Source: Burkholderiaceae bacterium
Lineage (GTDB): Bacteria; Pseudomonadota; Gammaproteobacteria; Burkholderiales; Burkholderiaceae_C
Direction: 5' to 3'
DNA length: 7,413 nt
Assembly: GCA_017853735.1 (NCBI GenBank)
Contig: JAFMJA010000135.1
Span: 1-7,413 of the forward strand
Below the pieces are notes generated by a model. The model saw nothing but the letters and a program-made list of their open reading frames with translations, searched no databases and was not told the DNA's origin. Made by a program: the position numbers and the translations under genes. Below, piece after piece: positions 5,220 to 7,413 of this stretch; position 1 is the first letter of the stretch, and each line of letters begins with the position of its first letter.

Positions 5220-6587
5220 ATGCCATCCCTCTCTAAGCCAAACGCGGATCTGCACGACCTGCGCCAAGCCATCCTCCAGCAACGCAGCAGTTCCGCCGCC
5301 GAGATGGAGCGCGCCATTGATGCCGCCAGCTCACCGGCTTGTGCGCATGCCCTGGTCAAACCAAATTTTGAAGAGGCACGTCGTGCAGCCGCTGCTGCTG
5401 ACCCCGCCAGTCCTCTGGCAGGACTGGCGGTTTCAGTGAAGGACCTTTTCGATGTGGCGGGCCAGGCCACACCGGCTGGGTCGCTGATCCTGGCTAATGC
5501 GCCACCCGCGAGCAAGGATGCCACTGCGGTAGCTCGCTTGCGTGCCGCGGGAGCCTCATTCATTGGCCGCAGCAATATGAGCGAATTTGCATTCTCCGGT
5601 GTTGGCATCAATCCACATTACGGCACCCCAGCCAATGCAGCCATGACCGACAGGCCGCGGATTCCCGGCGGCTCCACCAGTGGTGGCGCCATCACCGTGG
5701 CAACCGGCGCAGCCCATGTTGGCTTGGGCTCGGACACCGGGGGCTCCATCCGGATTCCAGCTGCACTCAATGGTTTGGTCGGTTTTAAAAGCACAGCCCG
5801 GCTGGTGCCCACCGAAGGTGCCTTGCCGCTGTCTTTTACGCTGGACACAGTCAGCGCGATCACCCACTCGGTTCGAGACGCTGTTCTGGTCCACGAAATT
5901 CTGGCCCATCGTCAGGTGCCGCTGAAGAAGGCCCCCTTATCTGCCTATCGACTGGCTGTGGCCCGTACTTTGATGCTTGAAGACCTGGAGCCCCCAGTGG
6001 CCATTGCCTTTGAAAAGGCTTTGGCCAGCTTACGTGCTGCTGGCGCTCGCATCGATGAGATTGCCCTGAGTGAATTGGCTGAGCTAGGACCGATGCAGGC
6101 CAACGGTACTTTTTCACCTGCGGAGAGCTACCAATGGCATCGCGAGCTGATTGCCCGACACAGTGCTCGATACGACCCACGGGTATTGGCCCGCATCATG
6201 CGCGGCGCAAGCATGTCGGCGGCTGATTACGTCGAACTCCTACTTCATCGTAAAGACTGGATCGCACGCATGGGCAGCGCCCTACAGGCATACGACGCGG
6301 TCCTTTCCCCGACTGTCCCCCTGCTGGCGCCAGCCATTGCTGACCTGGCGCCTGCAACGGGCCAGGACGCATCCAAAGATGCTGCGCTTGACGCTGAGTT
6401 TTTTCGTGTCAACGGTTTGCTCCTGCGCAATCCCAGTGCGATCAATATGCTGGACGGTTGTGCGATTTCGCTTCCCTGCCAACAGCCTGGCGAGCCCCCA
6501 GTTGGTCTGATGCTTTGGCATGGCAGCCTGCACGATGACGCCCTGCTCAGCCTTGCCTTGCAGGTCGAAAATTGCCTGCAACACTGA
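5220..6587 (+). CDS. Amidase signature family hydrolase (GatA-like fold, stand-alone)
   Basis: This family hydrolyses carboxamide bonds with a Ser-cisSer-Lys triad in the cytoplasm. The 455-residue protein shows LAVSVKDLFDVAG with the catalytic Lys at 74, IPGGSTSGG (148-156) with the cis-Ser at 152, and GLGSDTGGSIRIPAALNG (168-185) with the nucleophile Ser at 176. The 24-residue Ser spacing matches known family members. NMSEFAFSGVG (119-129) is also typical. The serine-rich loop reads S-T-S, not S-S. There is no gatB or gatC neighbour, so it is unlikely to be the tRNA amidotransferase subunit; the true substrate is not evident. The ATG at 5220 is the first in frame and suits the N-terminus, but only a weak GGA 12 bases upstream serves as a ribosome binding site. 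A DadA-like gene follows after seven bases, suggesting a joint operon. Confidence 0.9.
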   Translation: MPSLSKPNADLHDLRQAILQQRSSSAAEMERAIDAASSPACAHALVKPNFEEARRAAAAADPASPLAGLAVSVKDLFDVAGQATPAGSLILANAPPASKDATAVARLRAAGASFIGRSNMSEFAFSGVGINPHYGTPANAAMTDRPRIPGGSTSGGAITVATGAAHVGLGSDTGGSIRIPAALNGLVGFKSTARLVPTEGALPLSFTLDTVSAITHSVRDAVLVHEILAHRQVPLKKAPLSAYRLAVARTLMLEDLEPPVAIAFEKALASLRAAGARIDEIALSELAELGPMQANGTFSPAESYQWHRELIARHSARYDPRVLARIMRGASMSAADYVELLLHRKDWIARMGSALQAYDAVLSPTVPLLAPAIADLAPATGQDASKDAALDAEFFRVNGLLLRNPSAINMLDGCAISLPCQQPGEPPVGLMLWHGSLHDDALLSLALQVENCLQH

Positions 6588-6594
6588 AGGCCCC

Positions 6595-7413
6595 ATGAAA
6601 ATTGCAGTCATTGGCGCCGGCATCATCGGCGTCACCACCGCCTATGAACTGGCCTGTGATGGCCATGAAGTCACGGTCTATGAGCGCCAGATGGCAGTGG
6701 CCGAAGGCGCCAGCTTCGCCAATGCGGGTGTTCTTGCACCAGCCTATGTCACGCCCTGGGCTGCGCCTGGCATGCCCTCCAAAATCATCCTGCATCTTTT
6801 GGCACGCCATTCACCGGTGCGTTTCAGCTGGCCCCTGCGGCCCAGCGAACTGGCCTGGATGTGGAAAAGCCTACGCGCCTGCAACAAGGACGCCTATGCC
6901 CAGAATCGCCGGCGCATGCAAACCCTGGCCTTCTACAGCCGCGCATGCCTGCACAGGGTGCTGGACAGGGAAAAGATTGAGTTGGAACGGGCACAGGGCT
7001 ACACCGTGCTGCTGCGCTCGGAACGCGACCGGGCCCGAATAGAGGCCAGTCTGCAGGTGCTCAAAGACAACGGCATTGCTTTCAACGAGCTCAGCCCTCA
7101 GGCGCTGCGGCAGATCGAGCCCGCCCTCAACTCCGAGACGCGCCTGTTTCAGGCGATCCACCTGCCCGATGCAGAGGTGGCCAACTGCCGGCAGTACGCC
7201 CTTTTGCTCAAAAACATCTCCCAGAACATGGGTGTGCGCTTTGCCTTCAGTGCCAAAGTCACCGCATTGTCGGCATCGCCTGCAGTCAGCCTGGCAGGTT
7301 CGGATACGCCGCAACCCATCGCCTATGACCATGTGGTGGTCTGTGCTGGCGCAGAATCTGGCAGGCTTTTGCGTCCTCTGGGCCTGAGCTTGCCGATCGC
7401 ATCTGTGCATGGC
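6595..7413 (+). CDS. FAD-dependent D-amino acid dehydrogenase, DadA-like (cut by the right edge)
   Basis: DadA-type flavoproteins oxidatively deaminate D-amino acids to 2-oxo acids and ammonia, passing electrons to the respiratory chain. The 273 residues present begin MKIAVIGAGIIGVTTAYEL, a Rossmann FAD site with GAGIIG at 7-12 and the ribose-binding Glu at 30. Then come FANAGVLAPAYVTPWAAPGM (41-60) and ELAWMWKSLRAC (85-96), both close to DadA, then IEPAL (174-178) and LPDAEVANCRQY (190-201). The rest of a roughly 410-430-residue protein lies beyond the window. The ATG at 6595 has AAGG four bases upstream and sits seven bases after the amidase stop, so the pair is probably co-transcribed. The substrate could also be another secondary or D-amine in the DAO superfamily, so no gene symbol is given. 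No frameshift is seen. Confidence 0.88.
   Translation, partial: MKIAVIGAGIIGVTTAYELACDGHEVTVYERQMAVAEGASFANAGVLAPAYVTPWAAPGMPSKIILHLLARHSPVRFSWPLRPSELAWMWKSLRACNKDAYAQNRRRMQTLAFYSRACLHRVLDREKIELERAQGYTVLLRSERDRARIEASLQVLKDNGIAFNELSPQALRQIEPALNSETRLFQAIHLPDAEVANCRQYALLLKNISQNMGVRFAFSAKVTALSASPAVSLAGSDTPQPIAYDHVVVCAGAESGRLLRPLGLSLPIASVHG

Noticed and set aside
5111..5611. Minus-strand open frame covering the rpsB leader and the amidase N-terminus
   Set aside because: It overlaps the non-coding leader and promoter of rpsB and the conserved amidase lysine region; its Ala- and Arg-rich translation shows no family features.
6871..7410. Minus-strand open frame opposite the DadA-like gene
   Set aside because: The plus-strand frame carries FAD-binding and DadA motifs throughout; the minus-strand frame is a shadow.

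Overview
The window is a piece of a proteobacterial core chromosome, most likely from a betaproteobacterium of the order Burkholderiales (Comamonadaceae-like). This placement rests on the gene order and the feel of the protein sequences, not on a database search. The fairly GC-rich coding sequence and the order rpsB-tsf-pyrH-frr-uppS-cdsA-dxr are typical of that group. I see no tRNA, rRNA, CRISPR array, insertion sequence or sign of recent transfer.

Positions 1-5052 (minus strand, read right to left) hold seven co-directional genes. rpsB (ribosomal protein S2) and tsf (elongation factor Ts) serve translation. pyrH (UMP kinase) feeds pyrimidine nucleotide supply, and frr (ribosome recycling factor) serves translation again. 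uppS (undecaprenyl diphosphate synthase), cdsA (CDP-diglyceride synthase) and the start of dxr (DXP reductoisomerase) cover lipid carrier, phospholipid and isoprenoid precursor synthesis. Spacing tightens downstream: gaps of 88, 95, 30, about 120 and 20 bases, then a 4-base ATGA overlap between cdsA and dxr. Three of the larger gaps carry a hairpin followed by a T tract on the coding strand (4254-4280 strong, 3305-3326 moderate, 1817-1861 weak). This suggests that partial termination steps down transcription along the cluster.

Positions 5053-5219 are the divergent control region. It contains a likely extended -10 promoter for rpsB (about 5208-5216). The rpsB leader is about 150 nt and can fold into a long two-tier stem (5083-5153), a candidate for S2 autoregulation or another leader-RNA control.

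Positions 5220-7413 (plus strand) hold a separate two-gene catabolic-looking unit. The first gene is a stand-alone amidase-signature hydrolase with an intact Lys-Ser-Ser triad. Seven bases after its stop comes a DadA-like FAD-dependent D-amino acid dehydrogenase, cut by the window edge. Together they could release an amino acid from an amide and then oxidatively deaminate it; this coupling is inferred from adjacency.

Most of the window is ordinary, well-understood housekeeping sequence. I found no convincing undescribed system. The points most worth a second look are the structured rpsB leader, the series of intergenic terminator-like hairpins, and the unassigned substrate of the amidase/dehydrogenase pair.
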